DNA of 64,000 bases from an uncultured Collinsella sp. (GTDB lineage: Bacteria > Actinomycetota > Coriobacteriia > Coriobacteriales > Coriobacteriaceae): positions 46,012 through 110,011 of the forward strand of contig CATXID010000007.1 in NCBI GenBank assembly GCA_958369225.1. The letters are read 5' to 3'. The position numbers and the translations under genes are program-made. The notes below the pieces were generated by a model. That model did no database searches. It was not told the DNA's origin and saw only the letters and a list, made by a program, of their open reading frames with translations. This document shows, piece after piece, positions 51,092 to 61,402 of the stretch (positions are counted from its first letter, which is position 1; each line of letters starts with the position of its first letter).

Positions 51092-51286
51092 GTGGGAGTT
51101 ATCGGTTACGGTCTCGGTGTTATCGGCGCTGGTCTTGCTATCGGCCTGTCTGCTCTGGGTGCTACGGGTGCTATGGCCCGTCAGCCTGAGGTCCAGGGCC
51201 GCGTGTTCACCGTCTTCATCATGGGCTCCGCCTTCGGCGAGGCTCTGGCTCTGATCGGCTTCGTTGTCGCGCTGATCGTTAAATAG
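51092..51286 (+). CDS. atpE: ATP synthase F0 subunit c (64 aa)
   Basis: Hairpin of two helices: GVIGYGLGVIGAGLAIGLSA, the conserved polar loop ARQPE, and VFIMGSAFGEALALIGFVVA with ion-binding Glu50. No Gln in helix 1 and Ala after the Glu point to H+ and not Na+ coupling. At 64 residues it is shorter than the usual 70-80. AAGGAGG lies before GTG 51092. A 124-nt gap precedes it, longer than elsewhere in the operon and probably allowing extra translation of this multi-copy subunit. Confidence 0.93.
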   Translation: MGVIGYGLGVIGAGLAIGLSALGATGAMARQPEVQGRVFTVFIMGSAFGEALALIGFVVALIVK

Positions 51287-51301
51287 CACGGAGCGTCAAG
51301 T

Positions 51302-51904
51302 ATGAATCTTTCATCCCAGAAGAGCGCGATCGCACTCTCCGCGTCCGCGGCCGCGCTGCTCATGCCGGTTTCCGCGTTCGCCGAGGACGGCGCTGCCGGT
51401 GCGGACATCCTCATCCCTAAGATGGCGGAGTTCATCCCGGCGCTTATCGCCTTCCTGATCATCTGGATCGTGCTGGCCAAGGTCGCCCTGCCGGGCATCA
51501 TGAAAACCATGGAGGAGCGCGGCAAGAAGATCGAGGAGAGCCTCGACGAGGCCGAGAAGACCAAGCAGGAGGCTATCGCCAAGCGCGCTGAGTCCGACTC
51601 GATCGTCACCGACGCCCGTCGTCAGGCTGCCGACATCGTTCTCGAGGCCCGTAAGGACGCCGAGTCCGAGCGCGCCCGTATCATCGAGGCTGCCCACAAG
51701 GAGGCCGAGGAGATCATCGCCAAGGCTCACACGACCGTCGAGGACGAGCGCAAGTCCATCTACGCCGGTGCCGCGAGCTCCATCGCCGACCTGTCCGTTG
51801 CCGTCGCCACCAAGATCGTGGGCGAGGCACTCGAGGACGAGGGCGAGCAGAAGAAGCTCATCGAGCGCTACATCCAGGAAGCAGGTAGCCTGAATGCCGA
51901 CTAG
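51302..51904 (+). CDS. atpF: ATP synthase F0 subunit b with signal-peptide-like N-terminus (200 aa)
   Basis: Peripheral stalk. IPALIAFLIIWIVLAKVALP GIMKTMEERGKKIEESLDEA is the membrane helix followed by the long charged coiled coil (EARKDAESERARIIEAAHKE). Before it, SAIALSASAAALLMPVSAFA resembles a cleavable signal peptide, a second hydrophobic segment not present in E. coli b. The end overlaps atpH by eleven bases. Confidence 0.93.
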   Translation: MNLSSQKSAIALSASAAALLMPVSAFAEDGAAGADILIPKMAEFIPALIAFLIIWIVLAKVALPGIMKTMEERGKKIEESLDEAEKTKQEAIAKRAESDSIVTDARRQAADIVLEARKDAESERARIIEAAHKEAEEIIAKAHTTVEDERKSIYAGAASSIADLSVAVATKIVGEALEDEGEQKKLIERYIQEAGSLNAD

Positions 51905-52370
51905 CCGCTATCAGGACAAGGTGCTCGAGACCTACGCGCGCTCCCTTTTGGAAGCCGCCAAGGCCGAGAACCATGTGTTCGAGGACCTCGAGATGATTGA
52001 GCGTCTGGCTAGCGCCAGCCCCGAGATCATCGCCGTGCTCGACACCATGTCCAAGCGCGACCAGCTCGACCTTCTTCCCAAGGTGGCAGCTGCCTTTAAG
52101 TATGTTGCCGAGGAAGACGAGGATGTAGTGGGCGTGACCGTCACCACGGCGATCCCGCTCGACGACGAGCTGCGTCAAACCATCACTAAGAAATGCGAGC
52201 AGGACTTCGGCCGCAAGGTATTCCTTATCGAGCAGGTCGACCCGTCTATCGTGGGCGGCCTGGTTCTCGAGGCCCGCGGCGAGCGTCGTGACATTTCCGT
52301 CAAGACGCAGCTGCGCATCGCGCAGGAGACCCTCGCAAACTCTGCTAATTCGTACGGAGGTGAAGCCTAA
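51894..52370 (+). CDS. atpH: ATP synthase F1 subunit delta (158 aa)
   Basis: OSCP/delta stalk subunit: YARSLLEAAKAENHVFEDLE at the N-terminus and the family end VDPSIVGGLVLEARGERRDI SVKTQLRIAQETL. It starts inside atpF and its TAA overlaps the atpA start (TAATG). Confidence 0.92.
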   Translation: MPTSRYQDKVLETYARSLLEAAKAENHVFEDLEMIERLASASPEIIAVLDTMSKRDQLDLLPKVAAAFKYVAEEDEDVVGVTVTTAIPLDDELRQTITKKCEQDFGRKVFLIEQVDPSIVGGLVLEARGERRDISVKTQLRIAQETLANSANSYGGEA

Positions 52371-53968
52371 TGTCCGAAACCCTCAATGCCCAGGATATCG
52401 CCAAGAAACTGCAGGAGCAGCTCACGAGCCTCTCCGCGACGGTCGATACGCATGAGGTTTCAACGGTCGACGAGGTAGGCGACGGCATCGCGCGCGTCTC
52501 CGGCCTCAAGAGCGCCATGGCAGGCGAGCTTCTGGAGTTCAAGAGCTCCGATACCGGTGAGACCGTCTTCGGCCTTGCCCAGAACCTTGACCGTGACGAG
52601 GTCGGCGCCGTTCTGTTCGGTGCCGTCGACTCCATCAAGGAAGGCGACGAGTGCCGCACCACTGGCCGCATTATGGATATCCCCGTGAGCCGCGCCATGC
52701 TCGGCCGCGTCGTCAATCCGCTCGGCCAGCCCATCGACGGTTTGGGTGACATCGTCGCCACGCACCGTCGTCCTATCGAGTTCAAGGCCCCCGGCGTCAT
52801 CGACCGTACCCCGGTGTGCGAGCCGGTTCAGACCGGCCTGTTGGCCATCGACTCCATGGTGCCTATCGGCCGTGGTCAGCGTGAGCTCATCATCGGCGAC
52901 CGTAAGACCGGTAAGACCGCCATCGCCATCGACGCTATCCTCAACCAGCGCGGCAAGGGCATGGTCTGCATCTATGTCGCCATCGGCCAGAAGGCCTCCA
53001 CGGTTGCCAACATCCGCGAGACCCTCGCTCAGCACGGTGCGCTCGACTACACCATCATCGTTTCGGCAACCGCTGCCGATTCCGCCCCTATGCAGTACAT
53101 CGCGCCTATGGCCGGTGCCGCTATCGGCGAGTTCTTCATGTACAACGGCGAGGACGGTAAGCCCGCCAGCGAGACCAACCCCGGCGGCCACGTGCTCGTC
53201 ATCTACGACGACCTGTCCAAGCAGGCCGTGGCCTACCGTCAGATGTCGCTGACGTTGCATCGTCCGCCCGGACGCGAGGCCTATCCTGGCGACATCTTCT
53301 ACCTGCACTCTCGTCTGCTCGAGCGTGCCGTCAAGATGTCCAAGAAGAACGGCTACGGCTCCATGACGGCACTGCCGATCATCGAGACCCAGGACGGCGA
53401 CGTCTCGGCCTACATTCCGACCAACGTCATTTCCATTACCGATGGTCAGATCTACCTGCAGTCCGAGCTCTTCTTCCAGGGTCAGCGCCCGGCAGTCGAC
53501 GTGGGCATCTCCGTGTCCCGCGTCGGTGGCGATGCGCAGACCAAGGCCATGAAGCAGGTCGCCGGCAACCTTCGCCTGGACCTCGCTTCGTACCAGGAGC
53601 TCGCTGGCTTTACGCAGTTCGGCTCCGACCTCGATGAGGCCACGCAAAAGCAGCTGACCCACGGCGCTCGCATGACCGAGCTCCTGAAGCAGCCGCGCTA
53701 CAAGCCGTTCGAGGTCGGCGAGCAAATCGTTGCGCTGTTTGCCGGCAACGAGGGCTTCCTGGATGACCTGGAGATCGCCGACGTGCTGCCTTTCCGTGCC
53801 GAGCTCATCGAGTACATGGACAATGGCTTTGGCTCGCTGCTCGACAAGGTCCGCGCCAAGAAGATCGACGACGACACCAAGGCCGAGCTCTTGCGTGTCA
53901 TCGGTGACTTCAAGCAGCAGTTCATGGCCAAGCACCATGCCGATACGACTGGATCAGAGGAGAACTAA
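52370..53968 (+). CDS. atpA: ATP synthase F1 subunit alpha (532 aa)
   Basis: Non-catalytic nucleotide-binding subunit. GDRKTGKTAIAIDAILNQ is the P-loop, VLVIYDDLSKQAVAYRQMSL and the signature SRVGGDAQTKAMKQVAGNL follow. The size is as expected. A long frame on the opposite strand is only a shadow. Confidence 0.97.
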   Translation: MSETLNAQDIAKKLQEQLTSLSATVDTHEVSTVDEVGDGIARVSGLKSAMAGELLEFKSSDTGETVFGLAQNLDRDEVGAVLFGAVDSIKEGDECRTTGRIMDIPVSRAMLGRVVNPLGQPIDGLGDIVATHRRPIEFKAPGVIDRTPVCEPVQTGLLAIDSMVPIGRGQRELIIGDRKTGKTAIAIDAILNQRGKGMVCIYVAIGQKASTVANIRETLAQHGALDYTIIVSATAADSAPMQYIAPMAGAAIGEFFMYNGEDGKPASETNPGGHVLVIYDDLSKQAVAYRQMSLTLHRPPGREAYPGDIFYLHSRLLERAVKMSKKNGYGSMTALPIIETQDGDVSAYIPTNVISITDGQIYLQSELFFQGQRPAVDVGISVSRVGGDAQTKAMKQVAGNLRLDLASYQELAGFTQFGSDLDEATQKQLTHGARMTELLKQPRYKPFEVGEQIVALFAGNEGFLDDLEIADVLPFRAELIEYMDNGFGSLLDKVRAKKIDDDTKAELLRVIGDFKQQFMAKHHADTTGSEEN

Positions 53969-53973
53969 GCCCC

Positions 53974-54881
53974 ATGGCCAACCTTCGCGACATTAAGAAG
54001 CGAATCTCCTCGGTTACCACGACCAAGCAGATCACGCGCACGATGGAGATGGTCTCTACGGCCAAGATCCGTCGTGCCCTCGATCGCTCCAAGCAGGCCG
54101 AGCCCTATAAGGAGGCGCTGACTGACGTCATGTTGACGGTCGCCGGCGACGCCTCCTGCTCGGGCACCGATCCCATGCTGCAGAAGCATGAGAGCGTCAA
54201 GCATGGCCTGATTGTCGTCATTGCTTCGGACCGCGGTCTTGCCGGCGGTTTCAATACGACGGTGGAGCGCACGGCCGAAAAGCTCGCCGCTTCTTGGGCG
54301 AACGACGGCATCGAGTGCGAGATCATCGCGTGTGGGCGCAAACCGGCCACGTATTTCCGTGACCGCGCAAACGTCGCCATGCACTTTGAGGGCAACTCCT
54401 CCGAGCCCGATTTCAATCAGGCCCGCATGATCTCCTCTCATATCTGCGATGCGTATCGTGCCGGTGAGCTTGACCGTGTCGAGCTTGTCTACCACCACGC
54501 CAAGAACCGCGTGGATCAGGAACTTCGCGTCGAGCACTTGCTGCCGCTCGATCCCGAGATGATCGCTATGGCCCACGGTCCGCGTAAGAACGAGACCGAC
54601 GCCCCTAAGCGCATCTCGTCCACGTTCGAGTTCGTGCCCTCTCCCGAGCATGTTCTCGGCAAGCTTGTGCCGTCTTATATCCTGACGGTCATCTACCAGG
54701 CCCTGATCGATTCGGCGGCCGCCGAGCAAGGTGCGCGCCGTAAGGCCATGCACTCCGCAACGGAAAACGCCACCGCGATCATCTCGACCCTTACCCGCAC
54801 GTATAGTCGCGTGCGCCAGGCTTCGATCACGACCGAGATCAACGAGATCGTCGGCGGAGCCTCAGCATTGGAGGAACAGTA

Positions 54882-54882
<1 letters not shown>
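53974..54882 (+). CDS. atpG: ATP synthase F1 subunit gamma (302 aa)
   Basis: Central shaft. ANLRDIKKRISSVTTTKQIT RTMEMVSTAKIRRA at the start and the C-terminal helix ARRKAMHSATENATAIISTL are gamma hallmarks. The TAA overlaps the atpD start by one base. Confidence 0.96.
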
Positions 54883-56336
<1,454 letters not shown>

Positions 56337-56339
56337 GTT

Positions 56340-56732
56340 ATGCGTATCCGCATCGTGTGCCCCGTGAGCTGCGCCTATGAGGGCGACGCTGCGTTTGTGT
56401 CGATTCCGTCCACGGATGGCGAGTTTGGCGTTCTGCCTGCTCACTCCAGCGAAATCTGCACGATCGACCGCGGTTACGTTCGCGTTTCCGATAAGGCCAT
56501 GGGTACTGTCGACCACACGTTTGCCGTGGCCGGCGGCTATGCCCAGGTTGCGGACGATGTCGTAACCGTCCTCGCCGAGCGCGCTTGCGATTTGGCGACC
56601 GTCGACGCCGACAAGGTTAAAGCTGATATTCAAGGTTTTGAAGAGAAGCTGGGTAATTTGTCGGAGGATGATGCACGCCGCGCCTACCTCTATAATGAAA
56701 TCGCATGGTGTAAGCTCAAGCTTGCCCAATAG
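56340..56732 (+). CDS. atpC: ATP synthase F1 subunit epsilon (130 aa)
   Basis: IRIVCPVSCAYEGDAAFVSI PSTDGEFGVLPAHS is the beta-sandwich start; the C-terminal helices (DLATVDADKVKADIQGFEEK) follow. The last gene of the atp operon; three bases after atpD. Confidence 0.93.
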   Translation: MRIRIVCPVSCAYEGDAAFVSIPSTDGEFGVLPAHSSEICTIDRGYVRVSDKAMGTVDHTFAVAGGYAQVADDVVTVLAERACDLATVDADKVKADIQGFEEKLGNLSEDDARRAYLYNEIAWCKLKLAQ

Positions 56733-56769
56733 TCAAACGCTTTAGCGTTCGACCATTTGCGAACACATC

Positions 56770-56806
56770 ATGCCCGGGATGGCCCAGCCACCCCGGGCAT
56801 GCTTTT
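56770..56806 (+). terminator. Terminator of the atp operon
   Basis: ATGCCCGGG-A-TGG (56770-56782) pairs with CCA-C-CCCGGGCAT (56788-56800), followed by GCTTTTTG. It ends about 15 bases before murA, so some read-through into murA is plausible. Confidence 0.8.
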
Positions 56807-56820
56807 TGAAAGGGTAGACC

Positions 56821-58104
56821 TTGGATATTATCCGCGTTGAGGGTGGCCACGCCATCGGAGGTTCCGTGCCTGTTTCGGGTGCCAAGAACTCCGCGCTCAA
56901 ACTTATGGCGGCAACGCTTCTGGCGCCGGGCAAGACGACGCTGCAGAACGTGCCTGATATTTCCGATGTCCACGTGATGGGCAAGGTGCTCAAGGGTATG
57001 GGCGCTACGATCGATGTTCTCGACGAGCACACGCTCGAGATCGATACCTCCCAGGTTGATTCTTGGGAGGCGCCCTACGAGCTCGTTGCCAAGATGCGCG
57101 CTTCCACTGCCGTGATGGGACCCCTGCTGGGCCGTTTCCATCGCGCCAAGATCGCCATGCCCGGCGGCTGCAACCTGGGTGCTCGCAAGATCGATATGCA
57201 TATCTTGGGTCTTGAGGCCTTGGGCGTCGAGTTCGATACCGCCCACGGCTATATCAACGCCAACGCGCCCCAGGGCCTGCACGGTACCACCGTCACGCTC
57301 GAGTTTGCCAGTGTCGGTGCGACCGAGAACCTCATCATGGCCTCCGTGCGTGCGCAGGGTACCACGGTAATCGACAATGCCGCCCGCGAGCCCGAGATCG
57401 TCGATCTCGCCAACATGCTCAACGAAATGGGCGCCAAGATTGTCGGCGCCGGTACGCCAGTCGTGACCATCGAGGGCGTGGAGGAGCTGCATCCCGTTAC
57501 CCATCGCGTGGTGGGCGACCGTATCGAGGCCGGTACCTTTATCGTTGCCGGTGCGTTGATGGCCGACGATTGCGGTGTCGACGTCACAGGCTTTTGCCCC
57601 ATTCACTTGGGCATGGTGCTCAAGAAGATGGAGCTCATGGGCATCGACTGCGAGCGCGTCGAGGATGGCGTCCATGTGAACCGTGCCGAGCGCATCAAGC
57701 CGGTCGATATCCAGACGCTCCCGTTCCCCGGTTTCCCCACGGATATGCAGGCGCAGATCATGGTGCTTTCCGCCCTGGCTGACGGCAGCTCCGTTATCAC
57801 CGAGAATATCTTCGAGAATCGCTTTATGTTTGCATCCGAGCTGGTGCGCATGGGCGCCGATATTCGCATCGAGAGCCATCACGCTATGATTCACGGCGTC
57901 AAGGGCTTCTCCGGCGCTCAGGTAACCTCACCGGATCTTCGTGGTGGCGCGGCACTCGTCGTTGCCGGCCTAATTGCCGACGGCACGACCGAGGTCTCGG
58001 CCATCCATCACATTAAGCGCGGCTACGAACAGTTTGTTGAAAAGCTGCAGGCGCTTGGCGCTCATGTCGAGCACGCCACTGTTCCCGATCCCGTCATCTA
58101 CTAA
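56821..58104 (+). CDS. murA: UDP-N-acetylglucosamine 1-carboxyvinyltransferase (427 aa)
   Basis: First committed step of peptidoglycan synthesis. GGHAIGGSVPVSGAKNSALK LMAATLLA is the substrate-binding N-terminus; the catalytic Cys is Cys117 in MPGGCNLGARKIDMH, so fosfomycin's usual target residue is present; FPTDMQAQIMVLSALADGSS VITENIFENRFM and DLRGGAALVVAGLIADGTTE complete it. TTG 56821 has AAAGGG upstream. Its position after atpC is common in Gram-positive bacteria. Confidence 0.97.
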   Translation: MDIIRVEGGHAIGGSVPVSGAKNSALKLMAATLLAPGKTTLQNVPDISDVHVMGKVLKGMGATIDVLDEHTLEIDTSQVDSWEAPYELVAKMRASTAVMGPLLGRFHRAKIAMPGGCNLGARKIDMHILGLEALGVEFDTAHGYINANAPQGLHGTTVTLEFASVGATENLIMASVRAQGTTVIDNAAREPEIVDLANMLNEMGAKIVGAGTPVVTIEGVEELHPVTHRVVGDRIEAGTFIVAGALMADDCGVDVTGFCPIHLGMVLKKMELMGIDCERVEDGVHVNRAERIKPVDIQTLPFPGFPTDMQAQIMVLSALADGSSVITENIFENRFMFASELVRMGADIRIESHHAMIHGVKGFSGAQVTSPDLRGGAALVVAGLIADGTTEVSAIHHIKRGYEQFVEKLQALGAHVEHATVPDPVIY

Positions 58105-58116
58105 TGCAGGTTGCCT

Positions 58117-59346
58117 ATGTTTAAGAAAAAGCCCATTACGGAATCTCGAAGACCTTCGACCGGCGCTCAGGCAAAAATCTATAGCCGCGATAACGTTGCC
58201 CGCTATTCCGAGCGCGCCCGTCAGCGCCGTCGCGGTCATACGGTTCGCCGCGTTGCGCTCATTGCTGTGCTCGGTGTGCTGCTGAGTGCTACGACTGCCG
58301 CCGGCCTGTGGTTTGCCACCATTATGGGCAAGCTCGGCGATTCCAATGTCATTACCGACAACCTGCGCCAGATCCTGGTTGATACCGACGAGGCAAAGGA
58401 CCCGTTCTACGTGCTACTCCTTGGCACTGACGGTCGCCCGGGCGAGGATACATACCGCGCCGACTCGATTATCCTGGCGCGTATCGACCCCACGCAAAAA
58501 CAGGCGACGCTCATCTCCATTCCGCGCGACACCAAGGTCGTCTACAACGGCTCGACCATGAAGATCAACGCCTGCCATACCTACGGCGGCGCCGAAGCCA
58601 TGGTCCAGGCGGTCAACGAGCTGTGCGGTGTCCAGATTTCTCACTATGCCGAGGTCAGCTTCGACGGCATGCAGTCGCTCATCGATTCGGTCGGCGGCAT
58701 CGACATTAACGCAACCGACGATGTCGACGACCCCGAGCATCTCGACATTAAGATCACCGCCGGTCAGCAGCACATGGATGGCGCGACCGCCCTTACCTAT
58801 GCCCGTTGCCGCTACATCTATGCCGATGGCGACTACACACGCATGCGCCACCAGCGTCAGGTGCTCGGCGCCCTCGCCAACCAGATCCTCAACAACTTCG
58901 ATGCCACCAAGGTCTTCGACCTCGTCAATTCGCTGTCAGACATGCTCGTGACCGACATGAGCGTTCAGGACATCGTCTCTACGGTCAATGCCATGCGCGG
59001 CATGGATGTTGACGGCATCTATTCGGCCAACTTGCCTTCGTATGCCGATGCCAGCACCATGATTGATGGCGTGAGCTATGTCTTTGTCTACGAGGACGAG
59101 CTCAAGGAAATGATGGAGCGCGTCGACGCTGGCAAGGATCCCAAGGGCCCCAATACCATGGGCCAGTCCGATGGCTCCAGCTCTACGATCGGCGACCTGA
59201 ACAACAACACGTCCGACGATTACGCTAACGGCACCGCAACCTCATCGGTCAGCTCTGACGATTCCGATGACTCAAGCGATTCGAGCGATTCGGACTACTA
59301 CGAAGAGCCCACTGGCGACGGCAACGGCTACGAAGCCAACTACTAG
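58117..59346 (+). CDS. LCP (LytR-CpsA-Psr) family cell-wall polymer ligase (409 aa)
   Basis: Type II membrane protein attaching anionic glycopolymers to peptidoglycan. A basic N-terminal tail (about 45 residues) and the helix RRVALIAVLGVLLSATTAAG precede the catalytic domain: VLLLGTDGRPGEDTYRADSI ILARID, ISIPRDTKVV (Arg/Asp of the active site), KINACHTYGG, VGGIDINATDD, LTYARCRYI with GDYTRMRHQRQVL. The last about 70 residues are low complexity, rich in Ser/Asp/Asn (SSDDSDDSSDSSDSDYYEEP). ATG 58117 has AGG six bases ahead. 12 nt after murA, so cotranscribed. Confidence 0.92.
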   Translation: MFKKKPITESRRPSTGAQAKIYSRDNVARYSERARQRRRGHTVRRVALIAVLGVLLSATTAAGLWFATIMGKLGDSNVITDNLRQILVDTDEAKDPFYVLLLGTDGRPGEDTYRADSIILARIDPTQKQATLISIPRDTKVVYNGSTMKINACHTYGGAEAMVQAVNELCGVQISHYAEVSFDGMQSLIDSVGGIDINATDDVDDPEHLDIKITAGQQHMDGATALTYARCRYIYADGDYTRMRHQRQVLGALANQILNNFDATKVFDLVNSLSDMLVTDMSVQDIVSTVNAMRGMDVDGIYSANLPSYADASTMIDGVSYVFVYEDELKEMMERVDAGKDPKGPNTMGQSDGSSSTIGDLNNNTSDDYANGTATSSVSSDDSDDSSDSSDSDYYEEPTGDGNGYEANY

Positions 59347-59495
59347 GGTTACGCGGGCTTACCAGCCCGCGTAACGGCTCGACGCTGCGCGCCGCCCAGA
59401 GCGACAATTTGTCATTCAAAAGGCAGGGCATGACCAGAAGGTCAATGCCCTGCCTTTTTCATGCCAACCTGTTCGCTCTGGACGTCGCTTGCTGA
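59347..59495 (+). repeat. Structured element, copy D (contains an intrinsic terminator)
   Basis: The 5' hairpin GTTACGCGGGC...GCCCGCGTAAC (59348-59375) is like A and C with an added pair. Constant GGCTCGACGCTGC follows, then outer stem CGCCCAGAGCG with CGCTCTGGACG (one mismatch), GACAATTTG with CCTGTTCGC, and inner GGCAGGGCATGACC-AGAA-GGTCAATGCCCTGCC followed by TTTTT. It starts at the end of the LCP gene and probably ends the murA-LCP transcript. Confidence 0.8.
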
Positions 59496-59540
59496 CGTTG
59501 ATTCAACCAGCGATGCCGACTACTCCCCTTGCACCAAAAA

Positions 59541-59572
59541 ATCGCCCCGCTCTCGGTTGAGGACGGGGCGAT
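59541..59572 (-). terminator. Terminator of pepT (minus strand)
   Basis: ATCGCCCCG and CGGGGCGAT form the stem; read on the minus strand the T-run TTTTTTGG follows. It lies 28 bases after the pepT stop. Confidence 0.8.
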
Positions 59573-59599
59573 TCGTCTTTTGGGGTTGTGCGGCCAGTT

Positions 59600-60847
59600 T
59601 TATGCGAAGCGGGCGACGAGTTCCTGGAGGACGTCGGTCATCTTGACGAGCGAGCTGACCGGGACAAACTCGTTAACGCCGTGGTAGCAGTAGCCGCCCG
59701 TGGAAAGGTTGGGGCAGGGCAGGCCGCGGAACGACAGCTGCGCACCGTCGGTACCACCGCGAATCGGCAGCACCTGGGGCTCAATGCCGCAGGCAAGGTA
59801 GGCTTCCTTGGCGACATCGATAAGCTCGGGGTAGTCACGCACGATCTCGGCCATGTTGCGGTACTGCTGCTTGATCTCAACTGTCACGCGTTCCTCGCCC
59901 AGGCGCTGGTTGAGCAGTGCTGCGGCGGCATCCATCAGCTCGAGCTTCTGCTGGAACTTGGCGGCATCGTGATCACGGACGATATAGCGCGCCGTAGCGT
60001 GGTCGACGGTTGCAGACACGCCCTCAAGGTGATAGAAGCCCTCGTAGCCCTCGGTGTATTCCGGACGCTGCTCGTAGGGGAGCAGGGCATTGAAGTCGCA
60101 GAACAGATTGCCCGCGTTGACCATGCGGCCTTTGGCGTCACCGGGATGGATGGATTGGCCCTCAAAGCGAACGGTTGCTTCGGCGGCGTTAAAGCACTCC
60201 CACTCCAGCTCGCCAACGGGACCGCCATCGACCGTGTAGGCGTACTTGCAGCCAAAGGCCTCGATGTCCAACAGCTCGGCACCGTGACCGATTTCCTCGT
60301 CAGGGCAAAAACAAATGCCGAGTGCGGGGTGGGGCAGCGAGGGGTCCTGAGCGATACGCGCGACAAGCGCCATGATCTCGGCGACGCCGGCCTTGTCGTC
60401 GGCGCCCAGCAGTGTGGTGCCGTCACTGCAGACCAAGTCCTCACCCACAAGGTCGTTCAGGGCGGGAAGCTTAGCGGTGCTCATGGCCACGGGCTTGCCG
60501 TCAACGGTACCGCAGACCAGGTCGCCGCCTTCGTAGTGCACAATGTGCGGCTTCACACCGGCGCCCGGCGCAACCTCGGTGGTGTCGAGGTGTGCGATCA
60601 GGCCCAGGGCGGGCTTGTCCTCCGCGCCCGCGCTCGCAGGAATATGTGCGCAGACGTAGGCATGCTCGGTCACATGGGCATCGACCGCGCCGAGTTCGCG
60701 CAGCTCCTCGGCCAGGATGTTGGCAAGGTCAAACTGAACGGTGCTCGAAGGCACCTGGTCGCAGTTTGCATCCTCGGATTGCGTGTTGATTTGGACGTAG
60801 CGCAAAAAGCGCTCAAGGACGTCGGGGTTCGTGGTGTTGTTTTCCAT
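59600..60847 (-). CDS. pepT: Peptidase T, tripeptide aminopeptidase (415 aa)
   Basis: M20B zinc aminopeptidase. LGLIAHLDTTE (zinc His), LLGADDKAGVAEI (bridging Asp), FCPDEEIGHGAELLD (catalytic and zinc Glu), AYTVDGGPVGELE (Asp) and the C-terminal IRGGTDGAQLSFRGLPCPNL STGGYCYHGVNEF (zinc His) are all present. Length is typical. ATG 60847 has GGAG about nine bases upstream; the longer frame to 61000 crosses the regulator's promoter. Divergent from the DtxR-type gene. Confidence 0.96.
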   Translation of the reverse strand: MENNTTNPDVLERFLRYVQINTQSEDANCDQVPSSTVQFDLANILAEELRELGAVDAHVTEHAYVCAHIPASAGAEDKPALGLIAHLDTTEVAPGAGVKPHIVHYEGGDLVCGTVDGKPVAMSTAKLPALNDLVGEDLVCSDGTTLLGADDKAGVAEIMALVARIAQDPSLPHPALGICFCPDEEIGHGAELLDIEAFGCKYAYTVDGGPVGELEWECFNAAEATVRFEGQSIHPGDAKGRMVNAGNLFCDFNALLPYEQRPEYTEGYEGFYHLEGVSATVDHATARYIVRDHDAAKFQQKLELMDAAAALLNQRLGEERVTVEIKQQYRNMAEIVRDYPELIDVAKEAYLACGIEPQVLPIRGGTDGAQLSFRGLPCPNLSTGGYCYHGVNEFVPVSSLVKMTDVLQELVARFA

Positions 60848-60894
60848 AAAGACCGCTCCAATCTTGGTCGTCGTGTGCAACAAGAACTCTAGCA

Positions 60895-60914
60895 CGGTAT
60901 GCCACGGCATACCG
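60895..60914 (+). promoter_or_regulatory. Perfect palindromic operator upstream of the DtxR-type gene
   Basis: CGGTATGCC (60895-60903), AC, GGCATACCG (60906-60914): a perfect 9+9 inverted repeat. TAGAAT at 60931-60936 can serve as a -10, which puts the palindrome over the -35 region of the regulator gene. It also lies 48 bases from the pepT start on the other strand. Confidence 0.65.
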
Positions 60915-60967
60915 CGACACTTGGATGGGGTAGAATCAGCCTTTGAACGCAGAAGGGACGGAAGGTC

Positions 60968-61390
60968 ATGGATACGACAAATAGCTCGCGCGAGCTGCAC
61001 CTAACGGTGGCGAACGAAGACTACTTGGAGTGCATGGTTCGCATCGAAAGCGAAGAAGGGGAGACCAGTGGCGTGCGATCGGTCGACATCGCGCAGCGTC
61101 TTGGTGTCTCCAAGGCATCGGTCAATAAGGCAGTTTCGGCGCTTAAGGCGTCCGAGCTTGTCGAGCAATCGCATTACGGCAAGGTCATCCTGACCGACCG
61201 TGGTCGCGAGGTCGGCACGGCTATCTGGTACCGTCATCGCCTTGTCCGCACGTTTTTGGTCCAGGAGCTCGGCGTCGATTTTGAGCGGGCCGATTCTGAG
61301 GCGTGCATGATGGAACATGCGCTTTCCGAGGACACGATGAGCCGCTGGCTCGCCTATCTCGAAAAACAGGGAATCAGCGTCGAGGAATAG
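60968..61390 (+). CDS. DtxR/MntR-family metal-dependent regulator (140 aa)
   Basis: Winged helix-turn-helix (VANEDYLECMVRIESEEG, VRSVDIAQRLGVSKASVNKA VSALKASELVEQSHYGKVIL TDRGR) followed by the metal-binding dimerisation domain (WYRHRLVRTFLVQELGVDFE RADSEACMMEHALSEDTMSR). There is no C-terminal SH3/FeoA domain, as in MntR. Metal-site Glu/His residues (EACMMEH) are present. The likely role is control of manganese or iron transport, but no metal transporter is in the window. GGAAGG lies before ATG 60968. The palindrome at 60895-60914 is its probable site. Confidence 0.88.
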   Translation: MDTTNSSRELHLTVANEDYLECMVRIESEEGETSGVRSVDIAQRLGVSKASVNKAVSALKASELVEQSHYGKVILTDRGREVGTAIWYRHRLVRTFLVQELGVDFERADSEACMMEHALSEDTMSRWLAYLEKQGISVEE

Positions 61391-61402
61391 CGAAACACAT
61401 AT

